Source: Cognatazoarcus halotolerans (GTDB lineage: Bacteria > Pseudomonadota > Gammaproteobacteria > Burkholderiales > Rhodocyclaceae). Taken from it: 64,000 nt of DNA. Positions 48,916 to 58,173 of this stretch are shown here, one piece after another. Numbering within the stretch: position 1 is the stretch's first letter; the number at the start of each line of letters is the position of its first letter. A program made the position numbers and the translations under genes. The notes below the pieces were generated by a model. The model had not been told where the DNA came from, did no database searches, and saw only the letters and a program-made list of their open reading frames with translations. The stretch is from NCBI RefSeq assembly GCF_009800965.1, contig NZ_WUAF01000004.1:1-64000 (forward strand). Reading direction: 5' to 3'.

Positions 48916-49039
48916 TCGACCGGATTACGCCAGAACTGGACCGCCAGAGGCAGTCCGGCAATCATGATTAAAGGCGAAAGGTACCGCGCAACTTCGGCAA
49001 ACGCTGCGCACAATGTCACGGCCGCCGCTCCAGACCTCG

Positions 49040-49804
49040 TCAGGTCGGATCGCGGAAGAAGAATGACATCTTCACCCCCGCAATCTCGATGACATCCTGC
49101 TCGCTCAATCGACGTGCTTGTGCGTCGATTGCCTTGCCATTGACCAACGGAAAACTGACGCCCTCAACATGGGTGATGAAATAGCCATGCGGTCGCTTGG
49201 TAATCACCGCAACTTGCTGCCCGGGCTTCCCGAGCGTGGTCAAAGATTTGGTGAGCACCAACTCCCGACCTGCGTTGCTTCCGCTCAAAACCTGGATGAC
49301 GCCGAGCCGGGGCGAGCTCTCCTGCGTAGTTGTTGACGGCACGGGCACATCGACCTCGGACCCGTGCGGCACCACCTGCGTGGCAGTCGGGTCGGTCTGC
49401 CGTTCGATCACCTCGGTCGAATCAGGCGCACCGGCAAGCGTTCTGTCGCTCGGGATCTCGAGAGGTTTGAGCGAGGCAGTGTCCACAAATTCGGAAGGAT
49501 TCACCGCAGGAGCGGAACTGTCCTTCACATACTTGATCCGGTACTTGCCGAGCTCCACGACATCATTGTTCTGAAGTGCATGCTTCTTGACTGGCTGCCC
49601 ATTCACGTAAGTGCCATTGGTACTGTTCTGGTCCTCGAGAAAAGCATCATCGAGAATCGTCGTGATGACGGCATGGCTCCCGCTGATCGCAAGATTGTCA
49701 ATCTGGATATCGTTATGCGCCTTGCGGCCGATCGATATCCTCTCCTTGTTCAGCAGAATTTCCTTGAGCACCAGCCCATCCATGCTCAAAATCAGCTTAG
49801 GCAT
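49040..49804 (-). CDS. FHA-domain protein with a second FHA-like fold
   Basis: The 254-residue protein has a complete N-terminal FHA domain (about 1-98) with ISIGR, ISGSHA and STNGTYVNG, so it should bind phosphothreonine peptides. A proline/threonine-rich linker (about 105-165) follows. The last 90 residues look like a degenerate FHA or related beta sandwich (LTTLGKPG, SFPLVNGKAI, VIEIAGVKM) lacking the NG-type binding loop. The gene ends 22 bases before the PP2C start... in transcription order it follows the PP2C gene by 22 bases. No transmembrane segment. The kinase that would make its ligand is not in the window. Confidence 0.9.
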   Translation of the reverse strand: MPKLILSMDGLVLKEILLNKERISIGRKAHNDIQIDNLAISGSHAVITTILDDAFLEDQNSTNGTYVNGQPVKKHALQNNDVVELGKYRIKYVKDSSAPAVNPSEFVDTASLKPLEIPSDRTLAGAPDSTEVIERQTDPTATQVVPHGSEVDVPVPSTTTQESSPRLGVIQVLSGSNAGRELVLTKSLTTLGKPGQQVAVITKRPHGYFITHVEGVSFPLVNGKAIDAQARRLSEQDVIEIAGVKMSFFFRDPT

Positions 49805-49826
49805 CAGTCTTGCACCTGTTGATAGC

Positions 49827-50672
49827 TCATCTCAATCGGACCACAAGTCGCCCGAACCATCCATCCGCGTGTACCGGCAGCTCACGTACGGCAAGCAGCG
49901 CAACGGTGATGTTATCCCTCCCGCCGCGATCATTCGCAAGCTGTACGAGACAATCCGCGGCGAGATCGAGGTTGACCCCGACACTTTCAAAAGTCAGCGC
50001 GATCTCGGAATCGTCAACCATATCAGTCAGGCCGTCCGAGCAAAGCAGATAGAGCCCACCCCTGACCAGACGGTGACGCATGCACGCCACTTCAACTTCG
50101 GGGGCGACCCCCAAGGCCCTCGTCAGCAGATTACGCCCCGGGGCTGTCTGCGCTTCGGCGGCGCTAATCATGCCCTCGTCGATGCGCTCCTGCAACAGGG
50201 AATGGTCCCGCGTCAGTTGCTCCAGCACGCCATCGGCAAAGCAATATGCACGTGAATCGCCGACATGAGCCACGATCAGCTCGCCGTCGTCAATGGCGCC
50301 GGCGACAACGGTCGACCCCATGCCGGCAAGGGACGGGCGCCAGCACGCCTCTCTCAAAACAGCCCTGTTCGCAGTGCGGATCGCCTCGCAAAGAACGTCC
50401 TCGATGGTTCTCCCGATTCGAATCGTGGCGCTCGCAGCCTGCTCGAAGGCCGCCGATACTTCATTGACCACGATCCGCGCGGCAACGTCGCCACCACGGT
50501 ACCCCCCCATGCCATCGGCAAGCACCAGCCAACCATTCGTTTCGCTCGCCGCTACTGCGTCCTCATTTCTCGAGCGAAGCTTGCCGACGTCGGTTCTGGT
50601 GACGATGGAGACAGGATGATCCTCGTCAGGAAATCCGTTCAACACATCGTCGTCTAGGTTGGACAAATCCAT
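49827..50672 (-). CDS. PP2C/Stp1-family protein phosphatase
   Basis: The 281-residue protein from ATG 50672 has all PP2C metal and phosphate motifs: SRNEDAV, LADGMGGYRGG, VGDSRAY, TRDHS, SDGLTDMV and GGRDNITV. It is Mn/Mg dependent and should dephosphorylate Ser/Thr residues, for example those read by the FHA protein encoded 22 bases downstream. A GTG at 50678 is an alternative start; the longer frame beginning at 51041 lies in sucD antisense and was rejected. No Ser/Thr kinase gene is adjacent, which is unusual for a PP2C-FHA pair. Confidence 0.93.
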   Translation of the reverse strand: MDLSNLDDDVLNGFPDEDHPVSIVTRTDVGKLRSRNEDAVAASETNGWLVLADGMGGYRGGDVAARIVVNEVSAAFEQAASATIRIGRTIEDVLCEAIRTANRAVLREACWRPSLAGMGSTVVAGAIDDGELIVAHVGDSRAYCFADGVLEQLTRDHSLLQERIDEGMISAAEAQTAPGRNLLTRALGVAPEVEVACMRHRLVRGGLYLLCSDGLTDMVDDSEIALTFESVGVNLDLAADCLVQLANDRGGRDNITVALLAVRELPVHADGWFGRLVVRLR

Positions 50673-50784
50673 TCGCACATCAGCCTGATTGGTAAGCGGC
50701 CGCGGGGGGCTGCACCTTCGCCCGCATTGTCCGTCAATACTCCCTCGAGTGGAACAGCGCAACTCGAAACGATCATCACTTGAA

Positions 50785-50814
50785 AGAAAAAAGGCGCCGG
50801 AGATCCGGCGCCTT
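50785..50814 (-). terminator. Rho-independent terminator of sucC-sucD
   Basis: AAGGCGCCGG, loop AGAT, CCGGCGCCTT is a 10-bp perfect stem. On the minus strand it is followed by T6CTTTC. It ends the sucCD transcript 20 bases after the sucD stop. Confidence 0.93.
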
Positions 50815-50833
50815 TTCACGGCTTGAGCCCTGC

Positions 50834-51727
50834 TTAGAGCATGGCCTTGAGCAGCTTGGCCATCTCCGACGGGTTGCGCGTGACAGTGAAACCACACTCT
50901 TCCATGATCGCGAGCTTGGCATCGGCCGTATCGGCACCACCGGAGATCAGCGCACCTGCGTGCCCCATGCGCTTGCCGGCCGGCGCCGTCACCCCTGCAA
51001 TGAAGCCCACGATCGGCTTCTTCATGTTCTCCTTGCACCACATCGCGGCTTCGGCTTCGTCAGGACCACCGATTTCGCCGATCATGATCACCGCATCGGT
51101 GTCCGGGTCATCATTGAACATGCGCATCACATCGATATGCTTGATGCCAATGATCGGATCGCCACCGATACCCACAGCGGAAGACTGACCGAGACCAATC
51201 TCGGTCAATTGCGCTACGGCTTCGTAGGTCAGCGTGCCCGAGCGGGACACGACACCGATACGACCTTTTTTGTGGATATGGCCCGGCATGATGCCGATCT
51301 TGATTTCATCGGGCGTAATGAGACCCGGGCAGTTGGGGCCCAGCAGCAGCGTTTCCTTGCCACCGGCCGCAACCTTGGCCTTCATCTTGTTGCGCACTTC
51401 CAGCATGTCGCGGACCGGGATACCTTCAGTAATGCAGATCGCGAGATCGAGATCGGCTTCGCAGGCTTCCCAGATGGCGGCCGCAGCGCCCGGAGGCGGG
51501 ACATAAATCACCGATACGGTGGCCCCGGTATCCGCAGCAGCTTCCTTGACGGAAGCAAAGATGGGCACGTCGAAGATCTTCTCGCCGGCTTTCTTGGGAT
51601 TGACCCCCGCCACGAAACAGTTCTTGCCATTCGCGTACTCGATGCATTTCTCGGTATGGAACTGGCCGGTCTTCCCGGTAATGCCCTGGGTAATTACCTT
51701 GGTGTCTTTGTTGATCAGGATGGACAT
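50834..51727 (-). CDS. sucD: Succinyl-CoA synthetase alpha subunit
   Basis: The 297-residue protein opens MSILINKDTKVITQG and has the CoA-binding Rossmann fold, GITEGIPV, GPNCPGLI and the active-site His in MGHAGALISGG (about 246), which is phosphorylated during catalysis. With SucC it interconverts succinyl-CoA and succinate, coupled to ATP or GTP, in the TCA cycle. sucC lies 11 bases upstream; a strong terminator follows. Confidence 0.97.
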   Translation of the reverse strand: MSILINKDTKVITQGITGKTGQFHTEKCIEYANGKNCFVAGVNPKKAGEKIFDVPIFASVKEAAADTGATVSVIYVPPPGAAAAIWEACEADLDLAICITEGIPVRDMLEVRNKMKAKVAAGGKETLLLGPNCPGLITPDEIKIGIMPGHIHKKGRIGVVSRSGTLTYEAVAQLTEIGLGQSSAVGIGGDPIIGIKHIDVMRMFNDDPDTDAVIMIGEIGGPDEAEAAMWCKENMKKPIVGFIAGVTAPAGKRMGHAGALISGGADTADAKLAIMEECGFTVTRNPSEMAKLLKAML

Positions 51728-51738
51728 TCAAACGCTCC

Positions 51739-52899
51739 TTACTTGACCGCGGCGACGATCTTCGTTGCCGCGTCAGCCATGGTGTCGGCAGAGATGATGG
51801 GAAGACCGGACTCGACGAGAATCTTCTTGCCGATGTCTTCGTTGGTTCCCTTCATGCGGACGACCAGCGGTACGGAGAGATGAACTTCCCTGGCTGCGGC
51901 GACCACGCCGGTGGCAATGGTATCGCAGCGCATGATGCCGCCGAAGATGTTCACCAGGATGCCCTTGACCTTCGGATTCTTGAGCATGATCTTGAAGGCT
52001 TCGGTCACCTTCTCGGTAGTGGCGCCGCCGCCCACGTCGAGGAAGTTCGCCGGCTCTGCACCAAACAACTTGATGGTATCCATCGTGGCCATCGCCAGAC
52101 CGGCACCATTCACCAGACACCCGATATTGCCATCGAGAGAAATGTAGGCCAGGTCGAACTTGGAGGCCTCGATTTCGTCGGCATCCTCTTCGTCGAGGTC
52201 GCGCATCTCGACGATATCCGGATGGCGATACAGCGCATTCGAGTCAAAGTTGAACTTGGCGTCCAGGGCCTTGATGTTGCCGTTGCCTTCGAGGATCAGC
52301 GGGTTGATTTCCGCCAGCGAGGCATCGGTATCCATGTAGCAGGTGTAGAGTTTCTTGAACGTATCGACGGCTTGTGGCAGCGAAGCAGCCGGCACCCCGA
52401 TGCCGTTGGCGAGTTCGGTCGCCTGCGCGTCAGTCAGGCCGACGAGCGGATCGACGAAGACCTTGATGATCTTCTCAGGGGTATTGTGCGCAACTTCCTC
52501 GATGTCCATGCCGCCTTCCGAGGACGCCATCATGGCGACCTTCTGGGTAGCACGGTCGGTCAGCGCCGCAACGTAGTACTCCTTCTTGATATCGGCCCCT
52601 TCCTCGACAAGGAGTCGGCGCACCTTCTGCCCTTCCGGGCCGGTCTGATGCGTCACCAGCTGCATCCCGAGGATCTCGCCGGCGGTCTGCCGCACTTCAT
52701 CCTTTGAGCGGGCAAGCTTGACGCCGCCACCCTTGCCGCGCCCACCGGCGTGAATCTGAGCCTTCACAACCCAGATCGATCCGCCGAGCTGCTCGGCAGC
52801 ACTGACTGCCTCGTCCACCGAGAAGCAGGGGATGCCGCGAGGTGTCACGACGCCGTACTTCCTCAGTATTTCTTTTGCCTGATACTCATGAATCTTCAT
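51739..52899 (-). CDS. sucC: Succinyl-CoA synthetase beta subunit
   Basis: The 386-residue ATP-grasp protein opens [17 protein letters not shown] and has [10 protein letters not shown] (nucleotide loop), [13 protein letters not shown], and the C-terminal CoA-ligase domain with [13 protein letters not shown] and [10 protein letters not shown]. It supplies the nucleotide site of succinyl-CoA synthetase. A hairpin and a TATAAT element lie in its 180-base leader (listed separately). Confidence 0.97.
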   Translation of the reverse strand: MKIHEYQAKEILRKYGVVTPRGIPCFSVDEAVSAAEQLGGSIWVVKAQIHAGGRGKGGGVKLARSKDEVRQTAGEILGMQLVTHQTGPEGQKVRRLLVEEGADIKKEYYVAALTDRATQKVAMMASSEGGMDIEEVAHNTPEKIIKVFVDPLVGLTDAQATELANGIGVPAASLPQAVDTFKKLYTCYMDTDASLAEINPLILEGNGNIKALDAKFNFDSNALYRHPDIVEMRDLDEEDADEIEASKFDLAYISLDGNIGCLVNGAGLAMATMDTIKLFGAEPANFLDVGGGATTEKVTEAFKIMLKNPKVKGILVNIFGGIMRCDTIATGVVAAAREVHLSVPLVVRMKGTNEDIGKKILVESGLPIISADTMADAATKIVAAVK

Positions 52900-53047
52900 G
52901 GTAGCCCTTCGATCGAAGTCGCTATCGCCGACACGACGATGCGAACATTTAGTTGATGGGACGATGGAGGCACCCCTCCACGGTCACGACTCCGCTCTCC
53001 CTCAGCCGGACTCGCGACCGCTCCCGCGACTACCCGGAGGCAGTGCG

Positions 53048-53080
53048 CGCGTCTTCGGAGCAATCAGTTCCGAAGACGCG
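53048..53080 (-). promoter_or_regulatory. Perfect 12-bp hairpin at the predicted 5' end of the sucC mRNA
   Basis: CGCGTCTTCGGA (53048-53059), 9-base loop, TCCGAAGACGCG (53069-53080). No T run follows on either strand, so it is not a terminator. The predicted start from the -10 element next to it is about 53075, so the hairpin would sit at or near the 5' end of the transcript, where such structures stabilise mRNA. It could instead be a DNA operator. Confidence 0.5.
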
Positions 53081-53081
53081 G

Positions 53082-53087
53082 ATTATA
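53082..53087 (-). promoter_or_regulatory. Candidate -10 element of sucC
   Basis: The minus strand reads TATAAT immediately upstream of the hairpin, about 183 bases before the sucC ATG. The -35 region is A-rich with no TTGACA match, so strength is uncertain. Confidence 0.5.
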
Positions 53088-53125
53088 ACTTAAACGTCCC
53101 CGTGATTTTTGCGCTTCCATATGGC

Positions 53126-53686
53126 CTATTCACCTTTTTTCCGCGCCTCGGACCGATACCAGCGCGGGTAGAACTGCCTCACCGTTTCGCTCGAAGTTTC
53201 AAGGGCATGACATTGATCCAGCTGAAACGGTTTCCGACCACCATCCTCGTTATCCCGGCGAAATGTTGCGAAGGTCTGGATCGCTGCTGTCGGAAGACTG
53301 TACAAGAGCTCGGTCACGTGGGAACAACCACTGATGTCGGCAAACATCTCGCCAACCGTCTTCCGGAAACCTCTTATCAGATTCAGACCGATGAGCTGTC
53401 GGTACGCCGGGCCGATCGTGTCGCAGCCACCCGGATAAGGGACCCTTTCGGACACGACTTGAACTTCAACGATATTGAACTCTGCATCGATCGCAATCCG
53501 GACAAGCATGTCGTGCACCGGCTCGCCGGCTGGGCGCACCCCAGAAGCAATCGGATAATCGGCATCCTTCACGTCGGTCAGGCGGGCATCAAGCTCAAGC
53601 AGACCGTCTTCGCGCACAAATCCCTCTACGGTGATCGATCTGCGATGGGCTCGCTCGCGACGACAGACAGGTTCTGGCAATGGCAT
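53126..53686 (-). CDS. DUF2889 domain protein
   Basis: The 186-residue soluble protein from ATG 53686 opens MPLPEPVCRRERAHRRSI and continues ITVEGFVREDGLLELDARLTD (first part quoted), HDMLVRIAID and CDTIGPAYRQLIGLNLIRGF, with a cysteine/histidine pair CSHVTELL near 145. I recall this as DUF2889, whose function is unknown. A GTG at 53698 is another possible start. It is divergent from the FimV-like gene, with 216 bases between. Confidence 0.78.
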   Translation of the reverse strand: MPLPEPVCRRERAHRRSITVEGFVREDGLLELDARLTDVKDADYPIASGVRPAGEPVHDMLVRIAIDAEFNIVEVQVVSERVPYPGGCDTIGPAYRQLIGLNLIRGFRKTVGEMFADISGCSHVTELLYSLPTAAIQTFATFRRDNEDGGRKPFQLDQCHALETSSETVRQFYPRWYRSEARKKGE

Positions 53687-53788
53687 CGGAAAACTCACGT
53701 ACGTGTGCGTATGGAACAGGAAAGATAATACACCGCCGGATCGCCGCTGCTGGAAGGTGCCATTCCGTAAATTCGGAACATCATCACG

Positions 53789-53816
53789 GTGCAATCTGCC
53801 CCAAGTTCATTACAAT
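53789..53816 (+). promoter_or_regulatory. Candidate sigma-70 promoter of the FimV-like gene
   Basis: GTGCAA (53789-53794), a 16-base spacer and TACAAT (53811-53816) lie 87 bases before the ATG at 53903. The -35 match is weak. Confidence 0.3.
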
Positions 53817-53902
53817 GTCGGGTATTTTGTAGCTCGGGCGGCGACCCGCAGGCAGCACGACAACGACTCGCAAACTGCGCCAACAACATATCAAAATCGA
53901 CG

Positions 53903-55861
53903 ATGCGCATATTTCCCGCTGTAGCAGCGACCGGCCTGACGCTTCTGGCGAGCGGATGGGCGCATGCCGTCGGCCTTGGCAACGTCACCGCACAGTCAGC
54001 GATCGGTGAACCGCTCAAGATCGAGATCGCCCTGATAGGCAGCGGCAGCACCGAAATTTCATGCGTACGTCTTTCCCCGGGCCAAGGCACCGATCTACCT
54101 TGGATCCGGCAAGCAAGAATCGCACTTGCTGGCCCGGTCGGAAACCGCAGAATCGTGATCAGCACGAGCCAGCCCATCTACGAGCCGATCGTCATGCTCG
54201 GCGTCGAACTCAACTGCGAGGGCATTCTCAGGCGGGAGTATCCACTCCTTCTGCCTTCGTCCGGTATCGTAACGCAACCGGTTGCCGCTTCCGCCGCCGG
54301 CAAGGACAGCGCAGCGCTGCCACGAGAACGGCCAGCCCTGCCTTCGGGACAAACCGACATCACCGTCGGCCCGAGCCTGTACCAACTGGCGCGACAGCTT
54401 TATCCGGACGATCGCGCCCAGCGGCGCCGGTTCGTCGCTGCGGCCCGACAAGCCCACCCTGATCAGTTCCCCGACCGAAGCTCGCTCAGTCGCCCGATCC
54501 CTCGTGAGGACGCGCTCGATCTTGCAGCGCTGCGCCGCGAGGCCGAAAGACCCGCAAGACCGCCCACCTCCTCCAGGGCAACCATCAGTCGCCCGGCAGA
54601 GCCAAGGTCGTCAGCAAGGCCGGAACAAGCACTGCGCGAAGAAGCTGCCCCGCCGACGGCACCCGCCCCTCCGCAGCCAAGTGCGCAGGGCGACCGCCTC
54701 ACGGTCGGCGGCGACATGCCGCCGCCGGAGCTGAAGCTTTCCTTTGCACTATCGGATCCCAGCCTCGTCGGTCGGACGAGTGATGACGAACGGGAACGCA
54801 TGCGTCAGGAGCAACGCCTGCTCTTGGTCCTTGATGAGAAATTGATCGCCCAGCTCGAAATCGCCAGCAAGATCCGCGAGCTCGAACAGTATCAGCGCCA
54901 TCTCACGAGCGAGGCTGATCGGCTTGGCATCAATGCACCGCAGACCGGACCGTCTGTTCCGGCCTTGGATGAAAAGGCGCCATCTGCCGATGTTCGCAGG
55001 CCGAGCCCGATCGCTCCACAAAAGCCGGCGGAGCCCGCGGCGGACTCCACGGACTGGTGGCAATTCATCTTCAGCATTGGCGGATTTGCACTCCTTGCCG
55101 GGCTCTTGGCTCTTCACCTCAAACGCAGGCGCCTCGCCAAAGAAAAAGCCGAAGCCGAGTTTTTCAATTCCCCGGACACCGGGGATTCGGCAAGTGAAGG
55201 CTCATCTGACGGTACGACATCTTCAGCTGCAACACCGGGACTCGAAAGCCGCCACGAGGGACTTTCAGGCCCTCAGTCTTCAGTGGACTTCGCGCAACTC
55301 GACTGGGAGCCGCCAAATTCGCTGATGCCAACGGATAGCGTTGCGCCACTACCACTGGAAGAGGAAGACCTGGCTGGCGAGCACGATTCGGCAGTTGAGC
55401 TTGCCGAAATAATGATGTCTTTCGGACGCGTCCAGGGGGCCGCCCAGACACTGGCAGACTTCATACGTGGCAACCCGAAGCAAGCTGTCGTTCCATGGCT
55501 CAAGCTGCTCGAGGTGTACAAGACAGCGGACATGCGGAGCGAGTTCGATGGCTTGACCCGTCAGCTCAACCGGACGTTCAACGTCAAGATCGTAGAATGG
55601 GACGATTTCGACATGGAGAAGGCGTCGGCCGAAACCATCGAACGCATGCCGCACATCGTTTCGGAACTCGAACGACTCTGGGGCACGGTTGACTGTCAGG
55701 CCTATCTCCACAAACTGTTGCGAGACAACCGCGACGGCACCCGCCAGGGTTTCCCGCTTGCGGTAATCGATGACATCCTTTGCCTGCTTGGCATCCTCAA
55801 CCAACACCTGGGGCCATACCGCGAGACGACGCCGGAACACGACGACACGACGGCAGGCTGA
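53903..55861 (+). CDS. FimV/HubP-family polar landmark-like protein
   Basis: The 652-residue protein has a signal peptide (about 1-22) and the FimV N-terminal domain (GLGNVTAQSAIGEPLKIEI at 23-41). A LysM-like periplasmic stretch (TVGPSLYQLARQLYPDD, about 154-170), a coiled coil (about 295-340) and one transmembrane helix (385-406, WWQFIFSIGGFALLAGLLAL) follow. The cytoplasmic end (about 407-652) is acidic, then helical, with a TPR-like region. FimV proteins organise type IV pilus and secretion machines at the pole. A longer frame to 53789 has no SD; ATG 53903 fits the signal peptide. Length is short for FimV (usually 900), so this may be a paralogue. Confidence 0.82.
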   Translation: MRIFPAVAATGLTLLASGWAHAVGLGNVTAQSAIGEPLKIEIALIGSGSTEISCVRLSPGQGTDLPWIRQARIALAGPVGNRRIVISTSQPIYEPIVMLGVELNCEGILRREYPLLLPSSGIVTQPVAASAAGKDSAALPRERPALPSGQTDITVGPSLYQLARQLYPDDRAQRRRFVAAARQAHPDQFPDRSSLSRPIPREDALDLAALRREAERPARPPTSSRATISRPAEPRSSARPEQALREEAAPPTAPAPPQPSAQGDRLTVGGDMPPPELKLSFALSDPSLVGRTSDDERERMRQEQRLLLVLDEKLIAQLEIASKIRELEQYQRHLTSEADRLGINAPQTGPSVPALDEKAPSADVRRPSPIAPQKPAEPAADSTDWWQFIFSIGGFALLAGLLALHLKRRRLAKEKAEAEFFNSPDTGDSASEGSSDGTTSSAATPGLESRHEGLSGPQSSVDFAQLDWEPPNSLMPTDSVAPLPLEEEDLAGEHDSAVELAEIMMSFGRVQGAAQTLADFIRGNPKQAVVPWLKLLEVYKTADMRSEFDGLTRQLNRTFNVKIVEWDDFDMEKASAETIERMPHIVSELERLWGTVDCQAYLHKLLRDNRDGTRQGFPLAVIDDILCLLGILNQHLGPYRETTPEHDDTTAG

Positions 55862-55897
55862 TTACGACAGGTCGGCGCGCGCGAGATTTTCCTCGAT

Positions 55898-56644
55898 TCA
55901 AATCGGGTTCTCGAGATCGAGAAACTCGCATGCCAGCCCGAAACGCGTGGAGAGGTGCTCGCCGAGTGCATGCACACCGTAACGCTCCGTGGCATGGTGT
56001 CCAGCGGCAAGATAGGGCACACCCGATTCACGCGCCAGATGGACAGTCTGCTCGGATATCTCGCCCGATACGTAGAGGTCAGCCCCGGCAGCAATTGCCG
56101 CTTCAAAAAAAGACTGCGCCGCACCGGTACACCAGGCAATAGTCTGCACTTCCCTCCCGGCATCGCCGATCAGCAATGGATCACGCCCCAACCTTGCGGC
56201 GATGGATCGCGCAATCTGGGCAGCCGAGCTGCGTTCTGGAAGGGTGCCGATACACCCCAGATCCTGTTCGCCGAATCGCCCGGTAGCGGTCCACCCCATC
56301 GTCCGTGCAAGCTGTGCATTGTTTCCGTACACCGGATGCAGATCCAGCGGCAGATGAAATGCGAACAAGTTGATTTCCGCGCCGAGCAGGGCGGCAAGAC
56401 GTCGGCGGCGGATTCCGGTCACTCTGGGGTCCTCGCCTTTCCAGAAGTAACCGTGGTGTACGATCAGCGCATCGGCCTTGCGCGCGATGGCCTCGTCGAT
56501 GAGCGCCTGGCTTGCGCTTACACCGCAAACAATCCTCGTGATTTCGGCACGTCCTTCCACTTGCAAGCCGTTTGGGCAATAATCCCGCGTGCGCGCGACC
56601 TCCAGCAGATCATCAAGATAACGCCGAAGATCATCACGCTGCAT
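55898..56644 (-). CDS. Nif3-like dinuclear metal center protein
   Basis: The 248-residue protein has the family motifs CPNGLQVEG (about 23), [10 protein letters not shown] (about 63, metal ligands), [14 protein letters not shown] (about 95), and GHHATERYG with a downstream Glu (about 216) that complete the two-metal site. It matches the YbgI/Nif3 group, often labelled GTP cyclohydrolase 1 type 2, though activity is not settled. It forms hexameric rings in known structures. It is convergent with the FimV-like gene and divergent from the DegS-like protease gene, 65 bases away. Confidence 0.93.
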   Translation of the reverse strand: MQRDDLRRYLDDLLEVARTRDYCPNGLQVEGRAEITRIVCGVSASQALIDEAIARKADALIVHHGYFWKGEDPRVTGIRRRRLAALLGAEINLFAFHLPLDLHPVYGNNAQLARTMGWTATGRFGEQDLGCIGTLPERSSAAQIARSIAARLGRDPLLIGDAGREVQTIAWCTGAAQSFFEAAIAAGADLYVSGEISEQTVHLARESGVPYLAAGHHATERYGVHALGEHLSTRFGLACEFLDLENPI

Positions 56645-56709
56645 TTTCAGATTCCCCCACCTATCGTTACGCGGGCATCTTCAAGTGCACCGCGGCAAAG
56701 AATCACATT

Positions 56710-57885
56710 ATGCGCCGCCTCTGGCTGATTTTTTCTCAGGCTGTCACCATCAGCGTGGCCGCCATCTTCGTTATCAGCACACTGCGCCCGGATTGGCTGG
56801 GTAGTGGCACATCTGGCGTCGCACCGACGGTCGTCGCGTTGCGCGAGGCGGTCAGTCCCTCGCCAGTGGCGAGCGAAACGCATGCGGGCTCGTATGCTCC
56901 CGCTGCAAGGCGAGCGCTACCGGCGGTCGTGCACATATATACGAGCAAGCAAACACGCGCTTCACGCAACCCATTCATGGATGATCCGGTCTTTCGGCAT
57001 TTCTTTGGTGACCGGCTTGGCAACCAGCTCGAACGACAGGCTGCCGGGCTGGGTTCCGGGGTGATCGTCAGCCCCGATGGATACATCCTTACCAACAATC
57101 ACGTGATCGAGACTGCCGACGAGATCGAGGTTGCCCTGAACGACGGCCGCAAATTCGAGGCGGTTATCGTCGGTCGCGATCCGGAATCGGATCTCGCCGT
57201 CTTGCGTATCAAGGCTGGAGACGAACTGCCATCGATTACGCTCGCGCCCGGAGATTCCCTTGCTGTCGGCGACGTAGTCCTGGCTATCGGCAACCCGTTC
57301 GGGGTAGGCCAAACGGTAACTATGGGGATCGTCTCGGCGCTGGGACGGTCGCACCTGGGCATCAACACCTTCGAAAATTTCATTCAGACCGATGCAGCAA
57401 TAAACCCCGGCAACTCCGGTGGGGCATTGGTCGACGCGGACGGCAACCTCGTCGGTGTCAACGCCGCAATCTATTCTCGTTCTGGCGGATCGCTGGGCAT
57501 CGGATTTGCCATACCGGTTTCGCTGGCACGAGACGTCATGGAGCAGATCATCAGCACCGGCTCGGTTGTACGCGGCTGGATCGGCGTCGAGATCCAGGAG
57601 ATCACTCCTGATCTGGCCGACTCCTTCGGCCTACCGGAATCCAAAGGCGCGCTGATTGCAGGGGTCGTGCGCGGAAGCCCGGCCGAAAGGGCTGGCATCA
57701 AGCCCGGAGACGTCCTGCTAGCGATCGACAAACGAGACATATCGGATGCGCAGAACATGCTCGAAGCCATTTCCCGCCTGGCGCCAGGCAGCCAGGTTCG
57801 ATTCCATCTGCGGCGCAAAAGCGATGAGCGCGACGTTGATGTCGAAATCGGCCGTCGCCCCTTGCTGAATCAGGCGCGGAAATGA
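56710..57885 (+). CDS. DegS/AlgW-like membrane-anchored serine protease, one PDZ domain
   Basis: The 391-residue protein from ATG 56710 has one N-terminal anchor (about 8-26), a trypsin-like domain with H131 (TNNHVIE), D161 (SDLAVL) and S236 (GNSGGAL), and a single PDZ domain (about 285-380, with ERAGIKPGDVLLAI). One anchor plus one PDZ is the DegS/AlgW architecture, which cleaves anti-sigma factors in envelope stress. DegP-type enzymes have a signal peptide and two PDZ domains. No anti-sigma or sigma-E gene is adjacent. It converges on tatC. Confidence 0.9.
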   Translation: MRRLWLIFSQAVTISVAAIFVISTLRPDWLGSGTSGVAPTVVALREAVSPSPVASETHAGSYAPAARRALPAVVHIYTSKQTRASRNPFMDDPVFRHFFGDRLGNQLERQAAGLGSGVIVSPDGYILTNNHVIETADEIEVALNDGRKFEAVIVGRDPESDLAVLRIKAGDELPSITLAPGDSLAVGDVVLAIGNPFGVGQTVTMGIVSALGRSHLGINTFENFIQTDAAINPGNSGGALVDADGNLVGVNAAIYSRSGGSLGIGFAIPVSLARDVMEQIISTGSVVRGWIGVEIQEITPDLADSFGLPESKGALIAGVVRGSPAERAGIKPGDVLLAIDKRDISDAQNMLEAISRLAPGSQVRFHLRRKSDERDVDVEIGRRPLLNQARK

Positions 57886-58173
57886 TCGAACCTTGATGCG
57901 TTCGAACGGCCGCACACGGGGCCATGCCAGTACTCGATCCGAGAGGCCCCAGGTCCGGGGCGGAAGATCTGGGCGGATCAGCTCCTTGCCATGCTTTTAC
58001 AGCACCTTGCCCGACGGGATCCGCCACCCGGGCCTAGCCTCCGACATTCGCCCACGCCGCCTCAAAGATCGTCGCTGAAACGGCCTGCCATGCCAAAATG
58101 CCGCAGACCGCACCAGGGGGCCACCGGCGGTTTCGTACGCTTGCCAAGCCAATCCGCAGAGCAGGGAAACGAC

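Noticed and set aside
50780-51883. 367-codon plus-strand frame opposite sucD
   Set aside because: It also crosses the sucCD terminator; sucD is clear on the minus strand.
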